Source of the DNA: Methylophilales bacterium MBRSF5
Lineage (GTDB): Bacteria; Pseudomonadota; Gammaproteobacteria; Burkholderiales; Methylophilaceae
Assembly: GCA_001044335.1 (NCBI GenBank)
Contig: CP011001.1
Span: 682,001-746,000, forward strand
DNA: 64,000 nt
Direction: 5' to 3'
Shown here: in pieces, positions 1 to 9,079 of the stretch
How the letters are laid out: each line of letters begins with the position of its first letter
Numbering within the stretch: position 1 is the stretch's first letter
Made by a program: the position numbers and the translations under genes
The notes under the pieces: model-generated
What the model was told of the DNA's origin: nothing
The model's input: only the letters and a program-made list of their open reading frames with translations
The model's database searches: none

Positions 1-866
1 CAAGCCTGAATTCTTTTTAAGTTATCTTCAGCATCAGCTGGTCGCTTCATTGATTTTAGAATTCTAGGGCTTGCATGTTGAAATGGAACATCTAAATAAG
101 GAAGAATTGTCTCCTTATCCATCAACTCAATCATATAATCAATATGTGGATATGGATAGATATAATGAAAACGTACCCATACACCAAATTTTTTCAGTTC
201 TTTAGCTAAATGATATAAATCTCGTTTGACAGGCTTACCATCCCAAAAGGATTGCTTTACCTTAAAATCAACACCATAAGCACTCGTGTCTTGGGAGATG
301 ATGATTAATTCTGTCACTCCAGAATCAACCAGATTTTGTGCTTCACCTAGAATATCTTCAGGGGTTCTACTGACTAGTTTTCCTCTCATTGAAGGAATAA
401 TACAGAATGAGCATTTGTGGTTACAACCTTCGGATATCTTAATATATGCATAGTGGGAGGGTGTTAGCCTTAAGCCAGACTTTGGTATTAAATCAATAAA
501 AGAGTCGTGTGGTTTGGGGGCAACTTTGTTGATAATATCAACAACTTCTTTATCTGCTTCAGAGCCGGTGATGGCGATTAGATTTTTAAATCTTTCCTCA
601 ATAATATTCTTCTTCTCTCCTAAACAACCAGTCACTATGACATTACCATTACTTTTTAAAGCCTCATCAATGGTGTTGAGAGATTCTTCAATTGCAGAAT
701 CAATAAAACCACAGGTATTAACAACTACAACATCTGATTTATCGTATGAGGATGAAATTTCATACCCTTGAGTTTTTACCCTCGTCATTATTTTTTCTGT
801 ATCAGAACCTGCCTTGGGGCAGCCAAGAGAAATAAAACCAATCTTAGGTATCTTAACTGATGACAT
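1..866 (-). CDS. rimO: Ribosomal protein S12 methylthiotransferase RimO (3' end outside window)
   Basis: This radical-SAM enzyme adds a methylthio group to an aspartate of ribosomal protein S12. About 288 codons are visible, starting at the ATG at 866, and the C-terminal part including the TRAM domain lies off the left edge. The UPF0004 domain carries the three expected cysteines C16, C52 and C81, the first in SLGCPK and the second in NTCGF. The radical-SAM motif CNHKCSFC gives C148, C152 and C155. I prefer RimO to the related MiaB because of SLGCPK and the [13 protein letters not shown] context. The usual Asn-Leu after SLGCPK is replaced here by Ala-Gly, a small oddity. Confidence 0.93.
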   Translation of the reverse strand, partial: MSSVKIPKIGFISLGCPKAGSDTEKIMTRVKTQGYEISSSYDKSDVVVVNTCGFIDSAIEESLNTIDEALKSNGNVIVTGCLGEKKNIIEERFKNLIAITGSEADKEVVDIINKVAPKPHDSFIDLIPKSGLRLTPSHYAYIKISEGCNHKCSFCIIPSMRGKLVSRTPEDILGEAQNLVDSGVTELIIISQDTSAYGVDFKVKQSFWDGKPVKRDLYHLAKELKKFGVWVRFHYIYPYPHIDYMIELMDKETILPYLDVPFQHASPRILKSMKRPADAEDNLKRIQA

Positions 867-868
867 GC

Positions 869-1627
869 TTAGTGAATAAGTGAATGAAGGAAATAAATAA
901 TTAAAACGCCAAGAAAAATAGAAAATGTTTGTTGAAGCGTTTGTTTGATTTCAACTTTTTGATGTAGCGATGGAATAAGGTCTGATATGGCAACATAAAT
1001 CATACTTGAAGCAGCAAAAGCTAAAATCATTGGTATGAGGAATTCAAGGTCATTTAAAACAAAATATGCAAGGATAGCTCCTAAAATCATTGCGCACCCA
1101 GTAACAATATTCATCACTAGTGTTCTTGATAAACTATACCCTGAGTTAATTAATATAGAAAAATTACTAATTTCTTGAGGAATTTCATGCACGATAATAG
1201 CCAGAGCAGTTATCAACCCAAGGTTTATATCAACAATAAATGCACTGGAAATCAATATACCATCAATAAAATTATGAAAGCAATCACCAATAATCAAGAT
1301 ACTGCCTTTTTTTACATCATGATTCACAACAGGAGAATGATTCTCACAATGTGATCCGTGACAATGTCTCCAAACCAATAATTTTTCTAAAATAAAAAAA
1401 ACGAGAATGCCAATCAAAACAATTAATGAAATTTGATGTAAGTCTCTTGAAAGTTCATAAGCGTGCGGAATAATTTCTAAAAAGGCAGCCCCTAGCAAGG
1501 TGCCAACTGCAAAACTAACAAAATAATCAGCGTAATTGACCATTTTCAATTTACTAAATAAGTAGGCAAGCGTGAGGCTTAAAAGAGAGCCAAAAAAACA
1601 AACTGCAATAATAACCAATAAATTCAT
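869..1627 (-). CDS. ZIP family divalent metal transporter
   Basis: A 252-residue inner-membrane protein with about eight hydrophobic segments. It has the ZIP signature histidines in two central helices, HNFIDG at residues 118-123 and HEIPQE at 147-152, which form the metal site in this family. The loop between about residues 86 and 103 is rich in His and Cys, a common metal-binding loop in ZIPs. The predicted role is uptake of zinc or another divalent metal into the cytoplasm; the ion cannot be told from sequence. It lies only a few bases upstream of rimO on the same strand and may share its transcript. Confidence 0.88.
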   Translation of the reverse strand: MNLLVIIAVCFFGSLLSLTLAYLFSKLKMVNYADYFVSFAVGTLLGAAFLEIIPHAYELSRDLHQISLIVLIGILVFFILEKLLVWRHCHGSHCENHSPVVNHDVKKGSILIIGDCFHNFIDGILISSAFIVDINLGLITALAIIVHEIPQEISNFSILINSGYSLSRTLVMNIVTGCAMILGAILAYFVLNDLEFLIPMILAFAASSMIYVAISDLIPSLHQKVEIKQTLQQTFSIFLGVLIIYFLHSLIH

Positions 1628-1658
1628 TAGGTGGATTATACGTGATTAATGTAAAGAA

Positions 1659-2345
1659 TTAAGTATTAATCCACGCCATTGAAATCAATCTATATGGAGT
1701 TTTATTTTGACGATGAGAAAATAAAAAATCATCGCTAAAAGTACAATAATTTTGACTAATTGAGTTACCGTATATTTTTTGAACACCATAATATTTCAGT
1801 AATGAGACAGTAATTCTGACTAAGTCCACATAAAACTTATTTTTTTTATATTTAAAATGTTTTGCCAGAAAATTATATTTTTTATTAAATAAGTCATATA
1901 CGTCCCTATCGGTTTCAAAGTACTTTTGGGAAATACCTGGCCCTATCCACGCTACTACGTCCTCACAATTTGTTTTTATTTTTTTTAGTGTTTCAAGAAT
2001 AATACCTGCTGAAAGACCTCTCCAACCACAATGAATTGCAGCAACAAAAGATCCTTGTTCGTTTGAAAGCAATACAGGTATACAGTCAGCTGTTCTAACC
2101 GCAACAATAACATTGGGCTCGTAAGTAAAAATACCATCACAAGTAAAATGATGATCATTTTTATAAATCTGTATAACTTTGTTTGAGTGAATCTGATTAA
2201 CTAAGGAAAATTTTCTATTAGTGATTGCAAATAAATCTTTAGCTTGTTCATCGACAAAATTATTTAAAATTTTTAAATTAGCATCTGATTGAAAAGCTTT
2301 TACAAAATCAGGCGCTGTCCAGTCAACTTCAATTTTACTCTTCAT
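1659..2345 (-). CDS. pgeF: Peptidoglycan editing factor / laccase-domain protein PgeF (YfiH)
   Basis: A member of the DUF152/YfiH family, which removes mis-incorporated L-Ser from the peptidoglycan precursor UDP-MurNAc-L-Ser and was earlier called a polyphenol oxidase. The conserved metal-site motifs are present: TADCIPVLL near residue 88 and HCGWRG near residue 107. I chose the ATG at 2345 over an in-frame TTG two codons upstream. The start lies inside the 3' end of rluD (overlap about 11 bases), so the two are probably translationally coupled; rluD-yfiH is also adjacent in E. coli. Length (about 228 residues) is normal. Confidence 0.88.
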   Translation of the reverse strand: MKSKIEVDWTAPDFVKAFQSDANLKILNNFVDEQAKDLFAITNRKFSLVNQIHSNKVIQIYKNDHHFTCDGIFTYEPNVIVAVRTADCIPVLLSNEQGSFVAAIHCGWRGLSAGIILETLKKIKTNCEDVVAWIGPGISQKYFETDRDVYDLFNKKYNFLAKHFKYKKNKFYVDLVRITVSLLKYYGVQKIYGNSISQNYCTFSDDFLFSHRQNKTPYRLISMAWINT

Positions 2346-3378
2346 CGTCAAAATCTAAATCATTACCATTTAAGTCGAAATCCTGTTGAAGAAAGTGATC
2401 TGTAGGGCCAAAGTCATTTTCAACTGAATCTTTCCTGATCACAGATAAAAGCTCCCTCATATCCTCAGGAAGATCAATGGTCCACTTCATTTCCTTATTG
2501 GTCTTAGGATGAATCAATCCAAGCGCTATAGCATGAAGAGCCTGTCTGTCAAAATTTTTAATAGATTTTAACAAGTCTGCATCCATATGTTTGATCGGGA
2601 TTATTTTCTTTAGCCCGTAGCCCTTGTCTCCAACTATTGGGGAATTATTGTCTAACATGTGGACACGGATTTGATGAGTTCTTCCAGTTTTCAAAAGACA
2701 TCTCACATATGTATGGTAGTTAAACCTTTCAAGCACTTCTAAGCTTGTTTCTGCATACTTACCATTAACATTGGTAACGGCCATCTTTGTCCTTTGTCTT
2801 GGATGTCTGCCAATTGGCTTTTGAATGACCTTATTTTGCCAAATTTGACCCCACACTATGGCTCTATATTCCCTGTACACACTTTTACTTTGCAATTGAC
2901 TAATCAAGTTATTTTGTGATTCCTCATTTTTTGCAACAACCATCAATCCAGTTGTATCTTTATCCAGCCTATGCACAATGCCTCCTCTAGGAAGTTTTTC
3001 AAGATCTCTATTGTAATAAAGCAAACCATTGAGTAGGGTTCCATTAACATTCCCTGAGCCAGGGTGGACTACAAGATTGTGAGGTTTATTTAAAACCAAA
3101 ATATCATCATCTTCGTAGACAATATCCAATGAAATATTTTCAGCAATCACATCTATTTCATCCTCAATCACACCATTGATTATAATTTCTTCACCACCAA
3201 CAACCTTATAATTTTGTGAAACACTTGAGCCATTAAGAAAAATAAGGTCATTTTTAATCATGGATTGAATTTTTGATCTCGAAAATTCAGGTACTAAGTT
3301 TGATAAAACGGCATCTAGCCTTGACCCAAAAAAAGTTGCAGGTATGATAAGTTTTTTATTAGAATCAGTATTGGTCAT
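2335..3378 (-). CDS. rluD: 23S rRNA pseudouridine synthase RluD
   Basis: A 347-residue RluA-family enzyme that makes pseudouridines 1911, 1915 and 1917 in helix 69 of 23S rRNA (family knowledge). An S4 RNA-binding domain covers about residues 15-75. The catalytic motif HRLDKDTTG is at 136-144, with Asp139 as the nucleophile, and the GRTHQIRVH motif follows. The C-terminal tail is long and acidic (many D and E). Its ATG shares bases with the ATG of divergent bamD (see findings). It is followed by pgeF in an overlapping arrangement. Confidence 0.94.
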   Translation of the reverse strand: MTNTDSNKKLIIPATFFGSRLDAVLSNLVPEFSRSKIQSMIKNDLIFLNGSSVSQNYKVVGGEEIIINGVIEDEIDVIAENISLDIVYEDDDILVLNKPHNLVVHPGSGNVNGTLLNGLLYYNRDLEKLPRGGIVHRLDKDTTGLMVVAKNEESQNNLISQLQSKSVYREYRAIVWGQIWQNKVIQKPIGRHPRQRTKMAVTNVNGKYAETSLEVLERFNYHTYVRCLLKTGRTHQIRVHMLDNNSPIVGDKGYGLKKIIPIKHMDADLLKSIKNFDRQALHAIALGLIHPKTNKEMKWTIDLPEDMRELLSVIRKDSVENDFGPTDHFLQQDFDLNGNDLDFDDEE

Positions 3379-4183
3379 GTTTAGATATCTTACCTTATTT
3401 ATTTCTTCAATATTTCTTGCAGGTTGCTTTATTTTTGGTGAACCTACCGAGTTTGACGAAACAACGGGACAGAGCCCTGAGTGGATTTATGGAAAAGCAG
3501 AGGCTTTTACTGACCAGAGAGATTTCAGAAAAACCATTGATTTTCTAGAAAAACTTATTAAGCGTTATCCAGATAACAAGCTTATTCCATCAGCCAGGTT
3601 AAATCTGGCGTATGCTTATTACAAATTTGGTCAAAAGGAGCTCAGCACATCTACTGTTAACCAGTTTATAACTCTTTACCCCAGCCACCCATCCATGGAC
3701 TACGCATACTATCTTAAGGGTTTAAATCTGTATCAAGAAAGGGGGATAATTAATAAATTAACTTTTCAAGACATTAGTGATCGGGACGTCAATGACTTGA
3801 AGAAGGCTTTTGATGCCTTCGCTGAGGTCGCAAATAAATTTCCAAACTCAAAATATAGTCAAGATTCAACCGATAGGATGACTTATTTAATGAATAAAAT
3901 TGCTGAGTATGATCTTCATGTTGCAAGATACTATATGAAGCGAAGAGCCTATGTTGCGGCATTGAATCGAGCTAAACAAGTTTACACCAACTATCCTGAA
4001 AGTATTCATGTTGAGGAATCTCTAGTAATCCAATATGTGGCATATAAAGAACTAAAATTAAAAGATCTCGAAATAGCTACGAAGAAAATTATTGATCATA
4101 ATTATCCAGAAAACAAACTAGCATTAGACACTCAAGAAGGAACTAAGACATGGTGGAAGTTTTGGGAAAGTTTGGCAGATTAA
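3377..4183 (+). CDS. bamD: Outer membrane assembly lipoprotein BamD
   Basis: An essential lipoprotein of the BAM complex (with BamA and BamB) that inserts beta-barrel proteins into the outer membrane. The start at 3377 gives a lipoprotein signal ending in LAGC with Cys17 as the lipidation site. A further in-frame ATG at 3344 would add 11 residues ahead of the signal and is less likely. The mature part shows TPR-type helices, for example around YGKAEAF and YPDNKLIPSARLNLAYAYYKFG. Length (268 residues) fits. It is divergent from rluD, as in many proteobacteria, and its stop overlaps the end of convergent der by four bases. Confidence 0.93.
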   Translation: MFRYLTLFISSIFLAGCFIFGEPTEFDETTGQSPEWIYGKAEAFTDQRDFRKTIDFLEKLIKRYPDNKLIPSARLNLAYAYYKFGQKELSTSTVNQFITLYPSHPSMDYAYYLKGLNLYQERGIINKLTFQDISDRDVNDLKKAFDAFAEVANKFPNSKYSQDSTDRMTYLMNKIAEYDLHVARYYMKRRAYVAALNRAKQVYTNYPESIHVEESLVIQYVAYKELKLKDLEIATKKIIDHNYPENKLALDTQEGTKTWWKFWESLAD

Positions 4184-5580
4184 TTCTTACTTGAAAGTTT
4201 TTTTCTTAACTGATTTTTTATTTTTCTTCTTGTAACCAATCCTGTGCTAACTTTCTTCGCTTTATGTGCATAGGGATTATCTGATGCCTCAAAAATCATC
4301 TTTAAAGGAATTGACTGTAAAGATAACGCTTTTCTGAAATAATTATCTAAATATCTTTTATATGAAGGGGCTAAATCTTCTAAATGATTCCCATGGATTT
4401 TGAAAGATAATGGAGATTTAGAGATAAAACTCATAAACTTTAATTTTGGCCTTAATCCTTTACTAATTGAAGGGGGGTGGTTTATTAGTGCATCCTCTAA
4501 AAGCTTATTTAAAATTGATGTTTTATACTCTTTACTTAAATGTTGCCGAATTGCTTTTATATTTTTGAAAATTTTAGATAGATTTGTTTTCTTTTCAGCA
4601 GAGATCTTGATGTTATCAATAAAACCAAAATTTAGATTAAATTTTTCCAGCTCACTATCAAACCGTTCTTTTTCATATTGATTAAGCAAATCCCATTTAT
4701 TGAATAAAAGTATAAGCGGCTTAAATGACTTCAAGCACTCAGTTATCAATGATTGGTCTTGAGAGGTGATTCCTACCGAAGAATCAATAATAAGTAAAAT
4801 AAAATTAGCATTCTTTGCGCTTTCAAGAGATTTTAGTAGCGCAAATTTTTCTTCCTTAACAGTTACTTTTCCTTTTCTTCTTATTCCAGCAGTATCAACA
4901 AGAATGTACTTATCGGAATTTAATTCAAATTCAATTTCTATTGAATCTATTGTGGTTCCTGGCAAATCGCTAGCTATGAGCCTATCGGATCCAATTAGTG
5001 AGTTAATTAGCGTAGATTTTCCCGCGTTAGGTTTACCTAAAATAGCTATTTTAAAATAGTCATTTATTTCATTTGATGTAGGTATTCCATCTAATTTGTG
5101 AACAATTAATTCAACAATTGAATCTATGCCATAGTTGTGACTCACTGAAGTGCAAATTACTTGTTGATAACCAAGCTTTGTAAAGTCTAGCTTTGCGATT
5201 TCATCAGAAACGCCATCCACCTTGTTAATTACCAAGCAAATATCTTTGTCTTTTTTTCTCAACAGTTTAGATATCACCTGGTCATCAGGCAAAAGTCCAG
5301 ACTTATAGTCAACCACAAATAAAACAAGATCAGCCTCATCTGCAGCAAGGTTTGTTTGGTTAAGAATTTGTGAATCTAAAGCATTATTATTTTTTGAAAA
5401 ATTAAGCCCACCTGAATCTATTATTTCATAGGTAAGATTATTAATGACTGTTTTGCCCACTTGTCGATCTCTGGTCAACCCCTCAAATTCTGAAACGATG
5501 GCCTTTTTTGAATTGGTTAACTTGTTAAAAAGACTAGATTTTCCAACATTAGGCCTACCGACTATAGCGACGTTATTCAT
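4180..5580 (-). CDS. der: Ribosome biogenesis GTPase Der (EngA)
   Basis: An essential GTPase needed for 50S subunit maturation, with two tandem G domains and a C-terminal KH-like domain. The first P-loop GRPNVGKS is at 8-15 and the second GKPNAGKS at 182-189. DSGG and DTAG (about 229-232) are the G3 motifs, and NKVDG and NKWD are the G4 motifs. The 466-residue length is typical. It is the last gene of the ndk-to-der cluster and its start overlaps the bamB stop by 8 bases, which suggests coupled translation. Confidence 0.96.
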   Translation of the reverse strand: MNNVAIVGRPNVGKSSLFNKLTNSKKAIVSEFEGLTRDRQVGKTVINNLTYEIIDSGGLNFSKNNNALDSQILNQTNLAADEADLVLFVVDYKSGLLPDDQVISKLLRKKDKDICLVINKVDGVSDEIAKLDFTKLGYQQVICTSVSHNYGIDSIVELIVHKLDGIPTSNEINDYFKIAILGKPNAGKSTLINSLIGSDRLIASDLPGTTIDSIEIEFELNSDKYILVDTAGIRRKGKVTVKEEKFALLKSLESAKNANFILLIIDSSVGITSQDQSLITECLKSFKPLILLFNKWDLLNQYEKERFDSELEKFNLNFGFIDNIKISAEKKTNLSKIFKNIKAIRQHLSKEYKTSILNKLLEDALINHPPSISKGLRPKLKFMSFISKSPLSFKIHGNHLEDLAPSYKRYLDNYFRKALSLQSIPLKMIFEASDNPYAHKAKKVSTGLVTRRKIKNQLRKKLSSKN

Positions 5581-6790
5581 TGACTTGAATTTTTATAATT
5601 TTTTGATGATTCAATAGGATATATACATAATCTTCAAATTTATACATTTTCGTATTGTTTAATGAGTTTTGAACACTCATCGTTTCCCCGAAGTCAATTA
5701 AATCCTCAAGGTCTTTTCCAAATTTATGTACACCGACCCTTTCACCCTCATCAAGGGAAACAATATGCAGCACTCCAAGATAATCAATGGCAAGCAAATA
5801 ATCATTAAAAATCAACGGTCTAGAGATTTTTCTAAAACTTAAATCATTATTTTTCCATATTGTCTTACCAGACTTCAAGTCAAAATTATAGATTGAGTCA
5901 TTTTCATGAGCTACGACAAGGTTAATATTATCTGTTGCAATACCATGATAGGAACTAATTTTCCGGGACCAAATTTTTGAACCTGAGGCTCTATCAAAAG
6001 CTGTAATCTCTCCATTGTAGGACGAAGCAAACAAAGTACTATCGACAATGCCTAAATCGCCAGCAACGTCATTTGTCCGATCTATCTCCGTGACACCCTT
6101 TGGTCTAGACAAAGTTAATTCAGTTAAAAAACTGCCAGACTCAGGTTCAATAATAACCACTTTACCGCCAGGGAACCCAGAATATAAAATATCATCCATA
6201 ACTATCATTGGAGATTGAACATTAATTGAGAGTGGTGGATTCTGTCTCGTGTAGGACCATAAGGACAAGCCGGTATTAATATCAAAAGATTCAATATTAT
6301 TATTAATGTATTTGAATATGATTTGATTTTTATAAAAGAAGGGTTTGAGATTTAGGCTGTTGGGGAGCTTAATACTCCAAATTAAGTTGCCCTTTTCATC
6401 AATTTTCGTTAAAAAATTTCTTTCATCAGTGAAGTAAAAATGATTTTCTAAACCACTAAATAATCCAGTTTTAATCCTACTATCAATTTTTTTGCTAAAA
6501 AGTGTATCGCCAGTATCTTGCGAAAGTTTAGTAAAAACTCCATCCTCGGTAATAAAAAAGATCGAATCTTCTTTAAAAACAATTTCAGCATACCCAGGGA
6601 GGAGATCAAATTCGTTTGTCCACGGCTGATTAACTTGAACTGTGTTTTCAAAATCTTCGGGTAATGGTTCCGGAATATTATCAAGACCGCTGTCGAAATA
6701 TACATCTTGAATCTGTCTTTCGAGTTCTTTTACAGGACCTATACATCCCGAAAGAGGAATTAAAAAAAACAAGAAAAGTAAATTCTTCAT
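5573..6790 (-). CDS. bamB: Outer membrane assembly lipoprotein BamB
   Basis: A 405-residue PQQ-like eight-bladed beta-propeller lipoprotein that supports BamA in outer membrane protein assembly. The signal peptide ends with LSGC, making Cys16 the lipidated residue. Repeated propeller blades are visible as W-containing strands, such as GNLIWSIKLP, SLWSYTRQ, SKIWSRKIS and KTIWKNND. It lies between the YfgM-like gene and der, the usual proteobacterial position, and is slightly longer than E. coli BamB. Confidence 0.92.
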   Translation of the reverse strand: MKNLLFLFFLIPLSGCIGPVKELERQIQDVYFDSGLDNIPEPLPEDFENTVQVNQPWTNEFDLLPGYAEIVFKEDSIFFITEDGVFTKLSQDTGDTLFSKKIDSRIKTGLFSGLENHFYFTDERNFLTKIDEKGNLIWSIKLPNSLNLKPFFYKNQIIFKYINNNIESFDINTGLSLWSYTRQNPPLSINVQSPMIVMDDILYSGFPGGKVVIIEPESGSFLTELTLSRPKGVTEIDRTNDVAGDLGIVDSTLFASSYNGEITAFDRASGSKIWSRKISSYHGIATDNINLVVAHENDSIYNFDLKSGKTIWKNNDLSFRKISRPLIFNDYLLAIDYLGVLHIVSLDEGERVGVHKFGKDLEDLIDFGETMSVQNSLNNTKMYKFEDYVYILLNHQKIIKIQVNE

Positions 6791-6811
6791 TGGGTCACTT
6801 TATGCTTAATC

Positions 6812-7438
6812 TTAAAGATTTTGCAATTTATATTCAATCACCCTTGAAAAATCACTTTGAGGTGAAAAAGAACTGATAGCTTTAGCATACAATTCTTTAG
6901 CTTTATCAATATCGCCCTCTTTTTTAGCAATATCTGCTTGAAGGTCAAACTTAAAGCCTAAAAATCCTTTGGTTTTAATCTTTTCAGAGAACTGTTTCGC
7001 TTTTTCAAGATCATCCTCGGATAATGCTATTAATCCAAGATAATAAACTGATAGACTTTTAATAGATGGTTCAATTGCTTGTTGGCTTACCCATTGCAAT
7101 CTATCTTTGACATCATCATCGATAGAGTCATTTTTTAAGATCGTTTTTACGTAAATAATTTGCGCTCTTGCAGCATAGGGTGTTTTAGCATAATTTTTTT
7201 TTAAGTCATCTGCAATTGATTTTAAATTTTCGGTATCAGTCGTTTTGCTAATTAATAGTTTTTGAAACAGCTGTGAAGCCTCTCCCGTATTTTGCTCTTG
7301 TTTTGATTTATATAAATCATTACCAATCAAAATAATTAATAGCGCTACAACCAAGGCAATAATCAATTTTTTATTCCGTTGCGCGAATTCTTTGATTTTT
7401 TCAAGTTGTTCCGGGTTATTTTCGATATCTTGTGCCAT
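6812..7438 (-). CDS. YfgM-like membrane-anchored tetratricopeptide protein
   Basis: A 208-residue protein with a cytoplasmic N-terminus, one membrane segment at about residues 25-41 and a periplasmic helical TPR-like domain. In E. coli, YfgM binds the SecYEG translocon and the chaperone PpiD. Position between hisS and bamB matches yfgM, although two ABC ATPase genes have come in between (see findings). The periplasmic part ends in the SDFSRVIEYKLQNL region typical of the family's C-terminal helix. Assignment rests on topology, length and synteny more than on strong motifs. Confidence 0.8.
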   Translation of the reverse strand: MAQDIENNPEQLEKIKEFAQRNKKLIIALVVALLIILIGNDLYKSKQEQNTGEASQLFQKLLISKTTDTENLKSIADDLKKNYAKTPYAARAQIIYVKTILKNDSIDDDVKDRLQWVSQQAIEPSIKSLSVYYLGLIALSEDDLEKAKQFSEKIKTKGFLGFKFDLQADIAKKEGDIDKAKELYAKAISSFSPQSDFSRVIEYKLQNL

Positions 7439-7453
7439 ATAAATCCTTTATTA

Positions 7454-8236
7454 CTAAATTGAACCAGGTATTGCTTCAATAAGTGCTTTTGTGTAATCCG
7501 TACAGGGCTTATTAAATAACTTTGAAACAGTGCCCTTCTCTACAAGCTTACCATTTTGCAAAACTATAACCTCATCGGCGATGTATTTTACCACCCTTAA
7601 GTCATGAGTGATAAATAAATAAGTTAACTGAAATTTTTTTTGTAATTTTTTTAATAATTCTAAAATTTGCGCTTGGATTGATACATCCAGGGCTGACACA
7701 GGCTCATCGCAAACTATAACCTCAGGGTTAATAATCAGTGCCCTTGCGATACAAATTCTTTGCCTCTGACCACCGCTGAATTGATGTGGATAACGGGATA
7801 AATCTTGCTCAGAAAGACCAACCAACTTGATATGCTCGATCACATGTCTTTCAATCTCATCTTTATCTCCCATCGCATGAATTTCCAAAGGTTCCGAAAG
7901 GATTTGGCGTATCGTGAATTTAGGATTCAATGATGAAAACGGATCCTGGAAAATCATTTGTATTTTTTTTCTAAAAACTTTTGTTTCAACAGAACTCAAA
8001 TTAACTATATTCTGTTTCATGAAATTTATCTCGCCACTATCAGGATTGAGCAGCTTCATAATTGTTTTAGCCAATGTAGATTTACCGCTACCTGATTCCC
8101 CAACAATTGCTAAACACTTCCCTTTTTTAACAGAAAAAGAAACGTCATCTAAAGCATTCACCGTAAAAGATTTTGTATTTAAAAAACCCGTGTGCTTGGT
8201 GTAAGTCTTTTTTAAATTACGAACATCAATGTACAT
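7454..8236 (-). CDS. Oligopeptide/dipeptide-type ABC transporter ATP-binding protein (DppF/OppF-like)
   Basis: A 260-residue ABC ATPase. Walker A GESGSGKST is at 46-54, the signature FSGGQRQR at 153-160, and Walker B VIVCDEP near 173-179, followed by an H-loop (ITHD). The Q-loop segment QMIFQDPFSSLNP is characteristic of the peptide/nickel transporter subfamily. Its start abuts the stop of its paralogue, so the pair probably forms a heterodimer driving import. No permease or binding-protein gene lies nearby. The fused protein YejF is a homologue with both halves in one chain. The substrate is unknown. Confidence 0.87.
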   Translation of the reverse strand: MYIDVRNLKKTYTKHTGFLNTKSFTVNALDDVSFSVKKGKCLAIVGESGSGKSTLAKTIMKLLNPDSGEINFMKQNIVNLSSVETKVFRKKIQMIFQDPFSSLNPKFTIRQILSEPLEIHAMGDKDEIERHVIEHIKLVGLSEQDLSRYPHQFSGGQRQRICIARALIINPEVIVCDEPVSALDVSIQAQILELLKKLQKKFQLTYLFITHDLRVVKYIADEVIVLQNGKLVEKGTVSKLFNKPCTDYTKALIEAIPGSI

Positions 8237-9079
8237 TTATATTTTTTCCATTTCAGCCTGAAGCCATTGATAATCAATAGGTTTTAGAGTTTTTTTTGAA
8301 TGTATGCTCGGGATACATTGCAACAGAGCTTTCGTGTACGGATGTTTAGGATGACGAATTAAATTTTTTGCTTTTCCTTGTTCAACTACTCGTCCTTTGT
8401 ACATCACCAACACCTGATCCGCTATATCTTCGACGACACCAAAATCATGAGTGATAAATAGAACAGTCATTTGATATTTTTTTTGCAGATCCTGTATTAA
8501 ATTTAAGACTTGCTTTTGAACAGTCACATCAAGCGCCGTGGTTGGCTCATCAGCAATTAGCAGCTTAGGTTTATTTATGATTGCCATGGCAATCATTACT
8601 CTTTGTCTTTGTCCTCCTGACAACTCATCAGGGTAGCTGTCATATCGATCTGGAGGAATGCCGACATCTTGAAAAGTCTGCTCCACCATTTTTTTTGCTT
8701 CAGATTTAGTGATGCTGTTGTGGGCATGCAATGCTTCGGCGACCTGGTACCCAACAGTAAACACGGGATTCAGGGATGTCATTGGGTCTTGGAAGATCAT
8801 AGATATCTCTTTGCCACGATACTCTCTTAATTTTTTTTCATCTAGCAGGGCTAGGTCATTTTTTTCAAAATGGATAACTCCTTGAGCTTTAAGTTGACTT
8901 GACAGCAATTTAATAATTGATAATGCAGTAAGACTTTTGCCACTGCCAGATTCCCCGACAATGCAGGTAAGTTTGCCCCTTTCAAGCGAAAAAGAAACAT
9001 CGTTAACTAAGATAGTTTTTTTATTCTTTTCTGGAAAAACGATAAGATTTTTTACTTCAAGGATATTTTTAGCTAGCAT
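8237..9079 (-). CDS. Oligopeptide/dipeptide-type ABC transporter ATP-binding protein (DppD/OppD-like)
   Basis: A 280-residue ABC ATPase. Walker A GESGSGKSL is at 42-50, Q-loop SMIFQDPMTSLNP near 93-105, LSGGQRQR at 153-160 and Walker B LLIADEPT at 173-180. The C-terminal segment with HPKHPYTKALLQCIP is the oligopeptide/dipeptide C-terminal extension. It is the first of a pair of ATPases; the start overlaps the hisS stop by about 11 bases. Position inside a normally conserved hisS-yfgM junction is unusual. The matching permeases must be encoded elsewhere. Confidence 0.87.
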   Translation of the reverse strand: MLAKNILEVKNLIVFPEKNKKTILVNDVSFSLERGKLTCIVGESGSGKSLTALSIIKLLSSQLKAQGVIHFEKNDLALLDEKKLREYRGKEISMIFQDPMTSLNPVFTVGYQVAEALHAHNSITKSEAKKMVEQTFQDVGIPPDRYDSYPDELSGGQRQRVMIAMAIINKPKLLIADEPTTALDVTVQKQVLNLIQDLQKKYQMTVLFITHDFGVVEDIADQVLVMYKGRVVEQGKAKNLIRHPKHPYTKALLQCIPSIHSKKTLKPIDYQWLQAEMEKI

